Shown here in pieces: positions 22,506 to 33,392 of a stretch of DNA of 64,000 bases (within the stretch, counting starts at the first letter, position 1; the number at the start of each line of letters is the position of its first letter). Origin of the DNA: Imbricaverruca yamaguchii (taxonomy: Eukaryota > Arthropoda > Thecostraca > Neoverrucidae). The notes under the pieces were generated by a model that worked only from the letters and a program-made list of their open reading frames with translations, ran no database searches and was not told the origin of the DNA. The translations under genes and the position numbers were made by a program. The stretch covers positions 164,001 to 228,000 of the forward strand of contig JAOTOL010001062.1 of the NCBI GenBank assembly GCA_034440575.1. The letters are read 5' to 3'.

Positions 22506-23083
22506 ATGCAAACGTTCCATGAAACACATCAAACCGGTGCCTCCGCTAAGATGTTAAGTGGGGGAAAATCCTCCCAAGTGTCACGAAACTCCCCAGTGTA
22601 ACTGGAAATCCCCAGTGAAAGGGGGTTTGAAGTCAGATAAAAATATACTGGTGATATATCATAGCAGGACGCGAAAAGTTAGAGAGCAACCCCCCCCCCC
22701 GGGAAGCTGAAGCTGGTTAAGAGCATTGTCACCTGTTAGACAAATGACATCCTGGCGCTTCACAAAACTTACATATATTAGATACACTGGGGTGAAACCC
22801 TCGGTGAAAATTAGAAAAATCCTTATAGGACGACCTGCATCCAACCCATGACCCATGATCACACAAGTACCAGGATGAGGATCGTACAAAAAGATCAAGG
22901 TCACAAAATATATAAACATACTTTTTAAAAGATTCAAGATCCCTCGACGAGTTAAAAAGATTCCAGATCTCAGAAGATCTTTCGAGAAAGACAAATTATC
23001 CAGGATCCCAAAAATCGACAATAAAGACATCGATGGATCCGATCCCGGCTTTTTATTCTGGTGTATGTCTGCCCATGCCATAC
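22506..23083. other. Remaining hAT intron sequence
   Basis: Between the LINE and the first hAT exon. Contains a C run at 22690-22699. Nothing else recognised. Confidence 0.4.
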
Positions 23084-23485
23084 CTAGAGCAGGTTCTTGA
23101 AAACGGATGATGTGACCTGAGTTATTGGCAGCTGGTCACAGCAGATAAGTGTGACGATTGCTTCGTCTAACTGCGCTTCCTTGGACCATTTTGTGCGCTC
23201 CGGCTGCGAAGCCCTTTTATCACACAACTTGTCATGGGCCGCCAGCTGAGATGTATGTTTTCAGCGCAGATGACGCTTAAAATTGGAGCTCACTGATATC
23301 TTCCCTCGGATAGCGGCATGGCACAATTTACAGGTATAGGTGACGATTTCGCCCTCCACATGCCGTCCGGTGAAGAAAGCATCAAATACTGATACTGATG
23401 GCGTCAGGGCAGAACTTGGGCCGCCACCCGCTTCATCTACACCCTGGGTTACGGCCGAAGGAAGGCAGAGATCAGGATCGTCCAC
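23084..23485 (-). pseudogene. hAT transposase first exon with BED-type zinc finger
   Basis: Reads through a BED-type finger (YTCKLCHAAIRGKISVSSNFKRHL then KH) and on to a hydrophobic VTSSVFKNLL segment, ending at a GTATGG donor. Exon end and the acceptor at 19872 are both phase 0, and the joined product has the order expected of hAT transposases (BED finger, then PAYNVPSSE). In-frame TGA at 23261-23263 inside the finger and TAG at 23084-23086 at the exon end show decay. The upstream limit is uncertain; 23485 is the first ATG of the frame. Confidence 0.7.
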
Positions 23486-23643
23486 ATGGACATCTTCTGA
23501 GTCTGAGGCTGTCTTAAAAAAAGGCGTCCAAAGGGCCTGTCTCTTTCCCGTAGCCAGACATCTTCACACACCGCACACAAATCCCGCACTGTCTCGCCCT
23601 CGCCGCTGTCATGTACGCGCACACCACCCGCACTCCACTACCG

Positions 23644-23657
23644 GTTGCCATGACAAC
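23644..23657. promoter_or_regulatory. X-box-like RFX palindrome
   Basis: GTTGCCATGACAAC matches the RFX X-box consensus (one base off the perfect palindrome GTTGCCATGGCAAC). It lies about 160 bp upstream of the hAT first exon in a GC-rich patch (23540-23690) that could be a promoter. A single site proves little. Confidence 0.35.
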
Positions 23658-23699
23658 AGCGGCGTCTGGCGCCCTCGTGCGCAGAGGTGAAAAAAATGG

Positions 23700-24384
23700 T
23701 CGCAAATTCCACCAACGAAATTTTCCTCCATAACTTTTCCACCACTCCAAAGATAGTGTGCCGTGAAGGTCTTTGTTTTAGCCCACTTTAGTTCCATGTT
23801 TTGTAGTATTTTTGGAGGTTTTTTTTATTTTAGGCGAAAAACGTTTTTACCACCGTGGAGAACTGATCTCTTCTGCCCGCGTTTCGGGAGACAAAGACAA
23901 AACATGCTGCAAACCTTATCTTTATTTTTGCGAATTCATGAAACACGAGCCGCTACATGGTGTCATAAACTCAGCACCAACTTCGTTGTTGGTCTCAGCA
24001 ACCAACGAGTTAAAACTAAGTGTACTAATAGGCTAACCAGTCGACAGCGGAGAAAACAGGCGGTAATAATAATAATTATTATTATCGTGTCATTTAACGA
24101 AGCTTTCAACTGCTATGGTTATTTCGCGTCGGCAACTATAACGCCGTGCCCGCGAGTGGAGAAGCCTCTTGGTCGACAGATCGGCTCGAACCCTTGTTAT
24201 GCAAGACAGACGCTCTATATTGACATTGACTATATTAATATTGACAGCTGCGCTGTTAAACTGGACCAAAAGAACATTGATGGCATTTGTGATGGTGTTA
24301 TTCGCAAGAACTGGCACAAACTTCCAAACCCCGACGCAAGCTTTGTCACTTCCTTGCACGCACGCACGCACACGTCTCGAACTC
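23700..24384. other. Gene-free stretch between two minus-strand genes
   Basis: A 223-codon plus-strand frame (23763-24434) exists but shows no domain and includes an isoleucine run from an ATT repeat (24064-24088); I do not consider it coding. Confidence 0.4.
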
Positions 24385-25055
24385 TTATTGGAAGACAGCT
24401 GATCTGCGGCACACTTTGGAATTGTGGCGTCTGATCACAGTGCCCGGTAGCTCTGTCCTGATGTCAACTGAATGTCTGATGAAGTTGTTATGAAATTTGC
24501 GTTGTACTGCCTGAATTAAGGTCTCAGCATGATGAACATCGGGCCCGTTCCAGCGTATCATAAGGTCGTACTCAGCGTTTCGGTGGTCCAGCTGCCGATG
24601 AACGCCAAATATGTCTCCCACCACACTCCCCATACTCTCAACGACAGATTCGGGAGGGCTTAACAGCCATAGCCTTATGACCAGGTGAGCGTACTGCTTC
24701 AACGCGTGGCTCTGGGCCGACTCCATTTGCAGGGCTCGCAGAAGCTGCTGGTTGCGCATGCCGGATGGCTGGCTGGACAGACACATGTAGGCTGCCTTGA
24801 CAACCTCCCTCTCCACGGCTGCAGTCGGCGGTATCAAACGCTGACTGACCAGCTTTGCGATGCTGTCGTGGACGATCTCAAGGCATTCGATATGCCTCAC
24901 CTGCTGAAGAGCCTTCAAATCACTGACGACTTTCATGTCAGTCACAGAATACTGCAGCTTGCCGTTCATGGCACCTTTGTTGTTGCCCCTGGCGTCCAGT
25001 CCGCGGCCGCGCTCTGTCGCCTTGTCATGAAAAGTGGTGGTGAATCGGAGCACCG
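24385..25055 (-). pseudogene. hAT-like gene of unassigned family, exon 3 (last)
   Basis: Exon begins after an acceptor (cttccag, exon base 25055). The first two bases complete the codon left open by exon 2 (G|CG). It reads for about 220 codons without interruption to a TAA at 24385-24387. Contents include the helical segments LKALQQVRHIECLEIVHD, LRALQMESAQSHALKQYAH and VVGDIFGVHRQLDHRNAEY; no named domain recognised. Together with exons 1 and 2 the model encodes roughly 817 codons plus missing upstream exons. Confidence 0.55.
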
Positions 25056-25563
25056 CTGGAAGCTGGAAAGCGAAGTCATCCAGGTCAGAGCAGATAGAGG
25101 AGTTACTGTGCAACCAATAGATGATCCCGTGCTGATCACGAACCCTTCGGATCCTGTTTCGTCTCTTCCCGACATTCCGATCTAAACAAAGATGAACGCG
25201 ATCTCACACGAAGACGCGCCATTAAAAATCGGGCAAAACAATATAGCCACAAAATGTAAGATAATAATTTACAAAGGTCAAAAGACAGAATATCCACAAG
25301 CAGCAGCATCAATTGATAGGTACATATTATTTAGTAAACAAAGCCTTGAAGCAAAATAAAAGAAATCCGACCCAACGAGAGGTAACGGATAAACGAAGCA
25401 CAATAGCCATTCCAACGTGCAACGTGCAACACACGTAACAGCTGCAGCAGAATAAAATCATAAAAGGAACGACTGGAGATGATGAAACGGGAGGGGATGC
25501 GGAATTGTACTGCTATTAAAACATATGCTGCTTCCTCTTTCCATCACCTGAATTCGCAAAACA

Positions 25564-25564
<1 letters not shown>

Positions 25565-25598
<34 letters not shown>

Positions 25599-25645
25599 CG
25601 TGTGCGTGTGCGTGTGCGTGTGTATGTGTGTGTGTGCGTGTGCGT

Positions 25646-25678
<33 letters not shown>
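25565..25678. repeat. (TA)n-(TG)n compound microsatellite
   Basis: A short TA tract followed by TG with regular TGCG and TATG variants, on plus. Lies in intron 2 of the hAT-like gene. Confidence 0.95.
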
Positions 25679-25699
25679 AGGGTGTATGTTCAATCAGCA

Positions 25700-26310
25700 A
25701 TTTGCAATGGTGCAACCAAGGGTCCACCGCACCTCAATCGTCCACTTCACATCCGTGAAAATTTCGGTCCATCTGGGAGTTGAAAATACAAAAACAAGAA
25801 AACATAGAGCAACGGAGTATCACTTGTCAACATCCTTAATAAAACTGCAGGCTACTTTCGAGCAAAAATGTGAGCGTAGTATAACTGGAGCAGCTGACTC
25901 GCCGACAAAAAGTCCCCACTAGACACATGTGCATATGTGAGCAAGGTCCTCGTGGGGTACCTTTACCCCTCGTGTACAACATTTTTGTACGAAAATTTTT
26001 TTCCCTGAAAATTCCATAGGTGCAATGAATTGCCTACTCAAATTTATTCTTCAGGGACCTTATTCTTTCAACTACTCGTAGAAGTTCCACAACAATAAGT
26101 TTTGCATATTTTCTCCTGCCTTCTAGCGATACAAAATAATTATCATCGGCAACGGATGCGGCACCACGGAATTTCCGATTCAGGTTTGAGCTGGAAGACA
26201 CCAAAAAAAATTGCAAGCGACGAATTTGGATACTTGGCATTACCGGCTGCCTTGACGGTCGGCTAGTCCATTGTGCTGCAGTACGAGGCTTGAATGTACA
26301 TGAATAAAAA
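25700..26310. other. Intron sequence, nothing recognised
   Basis: Part of intron 2 (25056-28724) of the minus-strand hAT-like gene. No repeat or coding segment seen. Confidence 0.4.
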
Positions 26311-27450
26311 GGGGAAGGGGACCGGGGAAGGGGACCGGGGAAGGGGACCGGGGAAGGGGACCGGGGAAGGGGACCGGGGAAGGGGACCGGGGAAGGGGAC
26401 CGGGGGGGACCGGGGAAGGGGACCGGGGAAGGGGACCGGGGAAGGGGACCGGGGAAGGGGACCGGGGAAGGGGACCGGGGAAGGGGACCGGGGAAGGGGA
26501 CCGGGGAAGGGGACCGGGGAAGGGGACCGGGGAAGGGGACCGGGGAAGGGGACCGGGGAAGGGGACCGGGGAAGGGGACCGGGGAAGGGGACCGGGAAGG
26601 GGACCGGGGAAGGGGACCGGGGAAGGGGACCGGGGAAGGGGACCGGGGAAGGGGACGGAAGGGGAAGGGGACCGGGGAAGGGGACCGGGGAAGGGGACCG
26701 GGGAAGGGGACCGGGGAAGGGGACCGGGGAAGGGGACCGGGGAAGGGGACCGGGGAAGGGGACCGGGGAAGGGGACCGGGGAAGGGGACCGGGGAAGGGG
26801 ACCGGGGAAGGGGACCGGGGAAGGGGACCGGGGAAGGGGACCGGGGAAGGGGACCGGGGAAGGGGACCGGGGAAGGGGACCGGGGAAGGGGACCGGGGAA
26901 GGGGACCGGGGAAGGGGACCGGGGAAGGGGACCGGGGAAGGGGACCGGGGAAGGGGACCGGGGGAGGGGACCGGGGAAGGGGACCGGGGAAGGGGACCGG
27001 GGAAGGGGACCGGGGAAGGGGACCGGGGAGGGGGACCGGGGAAGGGGACCGGGGAAGGGGACCGGGGAAGGGGACCGGGGAAGGGGACCGGGGAAGGGGA
27101 CCGGGGAAGGGGACCGGGGAAGGGGACCGGGGAAGGGGACCGGGGAAGGGGACCGGGGGGGACCGGGGAAGGGACCGGGGAAGGGGACCGGGGAAGGGGA
27201 CCGGGGAAGGGGACCGGGGAAGGGGGGGAAGGGGACGGGGAAGGGGACCGGGAAGGGGGGGGAAGGGGACGGGGGAAGGGGACCGGGGAAGGGGACCGGG
27301 GAAGGGGACCGGGGAAGGGGACCGGGGAAGGGGACCGGGGAAGGGGACCGGGGAAGGGGACCGGGGAAGGGGACCGGGGAAGGGGACCGGGGAAGGGGAC
27401 CGGGGAAGGGGACCGGGGAAGGGGACCGGGGAAGGGGACCGGGGAAGGGG
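26311..27450. repeat. 1.14-kb G-rich 13-bp satellite, about 88 copies
   Basis: The unit is GGGGAAGGGGACC, repeated with very few variants (near 26401, 26593, 26655, 26960, 27030, 27158 and 27220-27280). Every unit supplies two G4 runs, so any two adjacent units can form a G-quadruplex on the plus strand; the complementary strand, which is the sense strand of the surrounding intron, is C-rich. Because 13 is not divisible by three, a 39-base cycle yields long spurious frames on both strands. Confidence 0.97.
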
Positions 27451-27454
27451 ATAC

Positions 27455-28460
27455 ACTGTATGTTCTATGTTCGTAGATGAATCGGGCAAATCATATAGCA
27501 TGAAGTCCATAACCGCATTGCCTCCACGCTCACGGTGCGCGGAACATAACTGCATGCAGACCATTATATTGTGTGCCCAGTTGGTCGCAGTTGGCAGCAA
27601 TAAGTAGTCCATAAGGAGGCATTGAAACTCATTTGCTTATTGGAGCCAGCTGGACTGGATGCATAGCAATGTGCGGCTTTGTACAGATCAATACTGTCAT
27701 GGATACCTGTTCACCAACTTGCGTGCATGTGCCCGACTGTATTTCGGAAATAAGGTGGATTTCTCACAATTTCGTCCATCGAGTAATACAACCTTCAACT
27801 TCTCCTCAAGCGGTAAGTATTCAGCTTAGCCACAGTAGCCAGAGTAGTTAATTAGCTTTTGATATACCGTCGCGTCGGTGATACTCCAATCGGCTGGGGA
27901 AGATGCTTGTGTATATTGCCGGCTAGGTGTGTCGCCGTCGAGATGGTATTTCGGATTTTTCTTCTTCTTCTTTTAATCTTGTTTCAAGTGAAGAAGATTA
28001 CATTTTCCTTAACTTTCTTTGAGGTCAAAATGGTGGCTTTCGAATATTTACCAGGTTGTTGTATTAATTTTCTTTCGTTCGGTGGTAGTTGTCATTTCTC
28101 TAGTATGATTTATTTATCCTCATACACCATGAGATAGCATAGGCCAGATGACTGCCCAGTCTGCAAATATGATCTGAAGTGAACTTGGGAATGATATTTC
28201 CGGTGTGATCCTTTCTTAAGCAATTCATGAGCTTTCGGAGCTCTGAGCGGCTCCGTCGTCAGGTGGTAAACTAAGAGTAAAGAAAACTAAGCAACATGCA
28301 GACACATTTCTGGCATGAATTATTTGAGTGGGATCTTGTTGGACATCTTCACTACGGCACCACCAGATCAATAAACCGCACATCGACCCGCAGTCACTTC
28401 ACGCCACGTTAATATTGCCTGGATGCAATGGTCAATTTCTACCTGCATTTAGACGCTCAC
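27455..28460. other. Intron sequence
   Basis: Remainder of intron 2 of the hAT-like gene between the G-rich satellite and the GT array. No coding signal recognised. Confidence 0.4.
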
Positions 28461-28466
28461 AAGAAA

Positions 28467-28638
<172 letters not shown>

Positions 28639-28724
28639 ATATATATGCATATTATATGCATGTGTATCTACACAGACTTTATATGGGGAAGGGAAGCAAG
28701 TACAAAATATAATAATAAACTGAC

Positions 28725-28967
28725 CTGGTCCTAGGCGATGGCTAGGTCCTAGGCGAAGTGATGACAGCATGGGCCAGCGCTCCGCCATTAGCTCTGTGTC
28801 CTCGTTCTCCAAAGCGTCCTGCATCTCAGCGAGCTTGCACACCATGTTGTCAAACATGCGCTATCGTTCCCAAGGCAGGGGCTGAAGATTTTGGAGCGAC
28901 CTGCTACCCTCGGCGATCACGTCATGCAGGTCACAGAGGGCTGCCAGCTGAGTGGTGAACTTCGGAT
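28725..28967 (-). pseudogene. hAT-like gene, exon 2
   Basis: A strong acceptor (gatttttcag) precedes exon base 28967, and a donor (CCAG then GTCAGT) follows 28725; the exon is 243 bases. Its first two bases AT complete the G left by exon 1 to give Asp (frame continues PKFTTQLAALCDLHDV). An in-frame TAG at 28858-28860 (after LPWER, before RMFDNM) is the only interruption. The exact phase agreement at both ends supports the model. Confidence 0.6.
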
Positions 28968-29059
28968 CTGAAAAATCAGTGAGGAATGTCGGTAGGGGAT
29001 GAGTAGTGGGGACAGTTATAGACTGAAGCATCGCTAACATGGCATGGCCAGGGTGCAAG

Positions 29060-29810
29060 TTGGGGAATCACATGCTTCCATAGCAAAGCTGTACTTCGCA
29101 ATAAAAAGGAAAATAATATACATTGCTGTAATTAACTTTAGTTATACCCCTGTGCCATTACAACTGTAAAAACGTAATGCTAAGCTAAACCACAGCCTAT
29201 ACCTGCGCAATATATCCATTAGCACGTGTTCTGGTGGTGATCGGTGCCAGACCACAACCGAGCAAAGCTTTTTCGTGAATAACTCTGGAACGCTACGGCG
29301 CCGACTCACCACGTTTGGCTATGCTCCTCGCAATTGGTCGGCGGATATTTTGGCATACAATTGATAGAAATGGCGTTGAGGGTCACTGGGCGAGATTGGA
29401 TCAGTCAGACCGTGATTTCCAAAAAGAAATCATTTTAGTGAAGATTTCAGTCACGTGCTAGGAATGTATTCAAACCAGTCCTTGATTTGTGGAAGCGGAA
29501 GCATTGCGGAAGAAGATACTCAACTTCGCTGAAAACTACGTTGACATTTTGGTTTTGCTTGCCTCAAGACAATCTTAGGTTACTTGTCCCAAACGCAGTT
29601 TTCTGCAATAGCTTCCCCCATCCACCCAAGCATGCTGCGATTTGCCGTACTTAACCGGGCGCGTGTTTAGAGGACGAACAGAAACTGCAGAATAGCAATA
29701 TGTTAATCACCAGTAATTTGCCACATGATAATTTATATTGTCTGGATATTGTGAATGTCCATGTGTATAGACTCGTACAACAACTCCCATGAATATTCAT
29801 ACTCTGAACT
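29060..29810. other. Intron 1 sequence of the hAT-like gene
   Basis: Between exon 1 and exon 2 (intron 28968-29813). No features recognised. Confidence 0.45.
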
Positions 29811-29813
29811 AAC

Positions 29814-31351
29814 CTCGCAGCAGTCGGAGATATCGCTGTTCACTGTCATCCGCCTCTCCTGTTCTGATCCGCTGCTGCAGGACATCCACCATCGTATCCG
29901 CATTGCGGAGGAACACTTGCAAAGTTTTTGAGGCATATGGCGCGAACCGCGTCCCAGACCAGAGCTTGGGCCGCAGTACCGTCTCGCCACGCTCTTCTCC
30001 GGCGCTCAGCAGGGCTTCCAAGCCCTTACCGATGGTGTAGCGCTTGGTGATTCTGGTCATGGACGAGATGGCTTGGCCCACCCATTCGCACCTGTCGGAA
30101 CGCCGCGCGTCTTCGTCCGCCAAGTTAAGCAAATGAGCGCCGTCCCAGAGCACTTCCACAGACGGAGCTGTCTGGAAGCGGGGATCGCTGGCACTCATTT
30201 TATGGAGCAACTTTTCTGGCACTTTGTTGTGATGGTATTCGCCATCCATGCACACTGCTGCCAGCTTGTCAGGGTGGATTACACCCACGTCCGCCAGGGA
30301 CCGACACAGTTTTTCTGCTAGTCCATTGCCACTGTGATCTTGAACCACTGGTGCAGCGATAACAAACGACTGTATCATGCTGTCCGCCGGCGCTTCGGTG
30401 ACCACAGCCACCACAGCTGTGATGTCGATAGTCCCGTTTAACCACAGTAACCTTGTCTGCGCACATGGAGATGCAGGGCTGGCGTACGATAAACAACTTC
30501 TGTAGCATGCTGCTCATGGTAGAGGAGAGCTGCAAGCGCATGGTCGGTAGAAACATGCTGGAGTGGTTGAGGCTGCCCACTTGCGAGCCGTTTTGGCGCT
30601 GCAGAACGACCAAGTCCTCAAACGATGCCCGCGACAGAGAGCGCTTCAACACGTAATACCCTGTCCGAAGAACGTGGCGCGCAGCATCCTTGTTTGTCGC
30701 AAACCGGCCCTTCGCCAGTTGTGCTGCTGTTTGCTTGGCAGTCACAGCCTTCTGGTGATGCAGGCCACAGAAGTGGTTCTTGACCGAGACTCTCAGTAGT
30801 CGGAACTGCTTTGGCAGCACTTTCCCCTCCTTGAAGGTGTCCCCCAAACCGAAGTCATATTTGAAGACCACTCTCGTGCTTGTATAGGCCGCAGAGCAGG
30901 ACATAGGTACGCAGATAGAGCAGTATAGCAGGCCAACTTCTGGAGAAGCGGTAAGATGGTGGCCGGTTGCCACTTGCAGAGCGGCGACGCTTCTGCCAGA
31001 TCGGAGCAGCGTTCTCGCGGTTTCAGAACTTCTATTCTCTTCATTTTGTCCCTTCTTGCTGCCATTCATACTTATGCTTAGAAGAATCTTAATGATCTGG
31101 TCGAGTTTTGACCCGTTCCGTTTCACGCGCGAGTCGATATCCTTCACCTTTGATAGCAGTGCGTTGGTATCACTTGTGGCACCAGGTTCAGGACGGACGT
31201 CTTGTGCTGAGTCGCCAGCGATGGGATCAACAGCTACATCAGCTTCCGAACGACCAGCACCGCCAGAGGTAGACGAGGACGGGACACGATCCATATCTTC
31301 CCTCACTACAGGGTCCGGTTCTCCCCCAGCCTGTAGAGGCTCCGAATCGGT
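29814..31351 (-). pseudogene. hAT-like gene, exon 1 (first visible), frameshifted
   Basis: Exon starts after ctctttcag (base 31351) and ends at 29814 before GTTAGT. The first half is acidic and serine-rich, with a short coiled stretch (ALLSKVKDIDSRVKRNGSKL). The middle has KYDFGLGDTFKEGKVLP and NHFCGLHHQKAV. A one-base insertion near 30435-30440 (a run of three A) moves the frame; the rest continues with ITAVVAVVTEAPADS, MDGEYHHNKVPEKLL, WDGAHLLNLADEDAR and LRPKLWSGTRFAPYA. This order (Asp-containing block, then W-x-A-H, then R-F) resembles transposase-derived hAT-like proteins such as the ZNF862/KRBA2 type, but I cannot assign it firmly. Could be a host gene with consensus errors or a dead transposon. 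Confidence 0.6.
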
Positions 31352-31418
31352 CTGAAAGAGGTGACAACGGTAAATGCGCATGAATGCAAATACGTATTTT
31401 GAACCAGAACCAGAACGG

Positions 31419-31455
31419 TTTCCGCTCTGGTTTTTTAGAAAAAACAGAGCGGAAA
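31419..31455. repeat. Perfect-loop hairpin at a LINE junction
   Basis: TTTCCGCTCTG, T-run, AG loop, A-run, CAGAGCGGAAA: a 17-base stem with one bulged G and a 2-base loop. It sits exactly where the plus-strand LINE fragment begins. Confidence 0.8.
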
Positions 31456-31990
31456 AGCGAGCAAAAGAATTGGACTTGGCTAGAAACTGCAATGGAGATG
31501 GCAAAAAGTTCTTTAGTTCTTACAAGCTGAGTAAAGTTTCTAGCACAGTGGGTCCACTGGAGGTGACTGGCACTGTATTAAGTTTGGATGTTGATATGGT
31601 TGAGGAGCTGAGGAAGCAATTTAAATCATCGTTTACAGTGGAAGATATAACCAATCTGCCAACCGTAGATTATGGGTCAATGACAGGGATAGGATAAATG
31701 ATGTTGACTTGATTGATAGTGATGTTATTCTCAATCATATTAGGAAAATAAAACCAAACAAGGCCGTAGGACCTGATGAAATGTATGCTAGGCTGCTGCA
31801 TGAAGCGAAAAATGAACTGACAATTCCACTTACCATAATATTTTATAGATCAGTTTCACAAAGTGAAATTCCAGAAGAAGTTCACATTTTCAAGAAAAAC
31901 AAAAGAGGGAAAGTTGAAAACTACGGACCTGTAATCCTTACATCCCTAGTCTGCAAGGTATTTGAATAAATTATCAAGGATAGAATAGTT
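31440..31990 (+). mobile_element. CR1-like LINE fragment (start of reverse transcriptase)
   Basis: Plus-strand reading shows AKELDLARNCNGDGKKFFSSY, then after a stop at 31695 the block IKPNKAVGPDEM, LTIIFYRSVSQSEIPEE and NYGPVILTSLVCKVFE, which is the fingers part of a non-LTR reverse transcriptase. This is precisely the part missing from the two other copies at 19925-22505 and 33393-36190. It ends abruptly near 31990. Confidence 0.8.
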
Positions 31991-32690
31991 AGTTTTCTGG
32001 AGTGGCATAATTAATAGACCAAGTCCTTGGTCAAAGATCTTTGCTGTGATTGGTTGTGGAGATCCACCTAGATCTGAACGAGCTGATTATTTTTTTTGGC
32101 GCTTTCCGGAGATAAACCTAGTAAATAGGCGTGATTGAAGTGACTTAGGGTCCAGTAAGCTTATATACTTTTTTTTTTTTTTTTGGGGGGGCGAGGCATC
32201 CATAACTGCATATTTTAGCATCAGGCCTAAGGTGGTGTGTTATATGAATGGCCTCAAAATAGATATTGACTAAATATGCGCACCAAGTAGGCACAGTCTG
32301 TACGTCCAAGAAACCAAACTGGAACATAAAAGTTGCACGGCTATTGCTTCGGTTGGGACTTGGAGGAGGCCCCCTCCCTGACCATTAAAAAAGATATATG
32401 AACCCCAGGAGAGGTAGTGTCTATGACATAATGAGGTTTCTATGGCAATGGCCTCTGGCACTAAGCCCAACTAGGGACATTGCTTTATTGAGTCCAGACC
32501 ATGAATCATGATCATGGATGTGACCTACATAAATGTAGAAAGAAGGCTTCCTGTTGACTGTACTGTCCATATATTTGTACTGAGCTACCAAGTTTTGTAG
32601 TATTTTGCATGGCTGTAGAAGTGGATTCAGTCTATGGATTTGCCATCAGTCAGTAGATATGTAAGTGTCTACAGATGACACAAAGACATT
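31991..32690. other. Gene-free stretch
   Basis: Contains a T run (32168-32183) followed by G residues. No coding or repeat family recognised. Confidence 0.4.
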
Positions 32691-32727
32691 GATTGATTGA
32701 TTATCTGGGCTTAGGGGTGCATCAACT
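32691..32727 (+). repeat. SINE-tail repeat, copy 1
   Basis: ttgattgattatctgggcttaggggtgcatcaact matches the tail of the SINE family described at 61797-61958 (reverse sense). Confidence 0.6.
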
Positions 32728-32739
32728 GCTACTGGTTAT

Positions 32740-32822
32740 AAAGACATAAATACATGAAAGATTACTGCAACTATGAGCCACAGGGGCCCTTCTTGGTTGC
32801 ACTCCGTGCACTCAACCAATTG
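32740..32822 (-). mobile_element. CR1-like LINE 3' end, short fragment
   Basis: Reverse complement of the LINE 3' terminus seen at 33300-33392 (gagccacaagggcccttcttgg and the TTTATGTC tail). It abuts a plus-strand copy at 32823, so two partial copies are joined head to head. Confidence 0.75.
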
Positions 32823-33392
32823 CTCATCCAAGCTTGGTCTCCTATCCAAGCTTGGTCTCCTAGCTATGAAAAAGATTGTTGGCTTTTAGAGAGAGTACAA
32901 AAGAGGGCTACAAAAATGGTTAATGGCATAAGCAACCTGGCATATGAGGAAAGATTGAAGAAATTGAATATGTTTTCACTTAGATATAGAAGGCTGAGAG
33001 GAGATCTCATCGAGGTCTTTAAATTTGTCAATGGTCTGGAGAGGGGATACCTTGGGGAAATGTTTTAATTTAACAGAAATGATGCAATTAGAGGTCATAA
33101 ATTCAAAATTAAAGTTAACCACAGCAGAACAAGGTTAAGGCAAACTTTCTTCACCAACAGGGTAGTGGAAAACTGGAACTAGCTGCCAGAAAACATCGTC
33201 AGTAGCAGCACATTGAACATCTTTAAAAACAGCATAGACAATCATTATAAGAATAGAGGGCTTGCTTTTCAGTATTACAGGGAGGGCTGACTGACAGATT
33301 TGGTGGGCAACTGGTTCAGTGTACAGAGTGCAACCAAGAAGGGCCCTTGTGGCTCATAGTTGCACTAATCTTTTATGTCTTTATGTCTTTAT
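32823..33392 (+). mobile_element. CR1-like LINE C-terminal part and 3' end
   Basis: Encodes [39 protein letters not shown] and [18 protein letters not shown], stops at 33066, then continues through decayed coding sequence to a 3' end with TTTATGTC repeated about three times (33370-33392). This short-repeat end is typical of the CR1/L2 group. A 24-base duplication (ccaagcttggtctcct) occurs at 32828-32862. Confidence 0.85.

Noticed and set aside
23763..24434. 223-codon plus-strand gene
   Set aside because: No domain, no codon bias, and an isoleucine run from a simple ATT repeat.
26263..27612. Frames of about 440 codons on both strands
   Set aside because: They are translations of the 13-bp satellite, open because the unit lacks stops in every frame.
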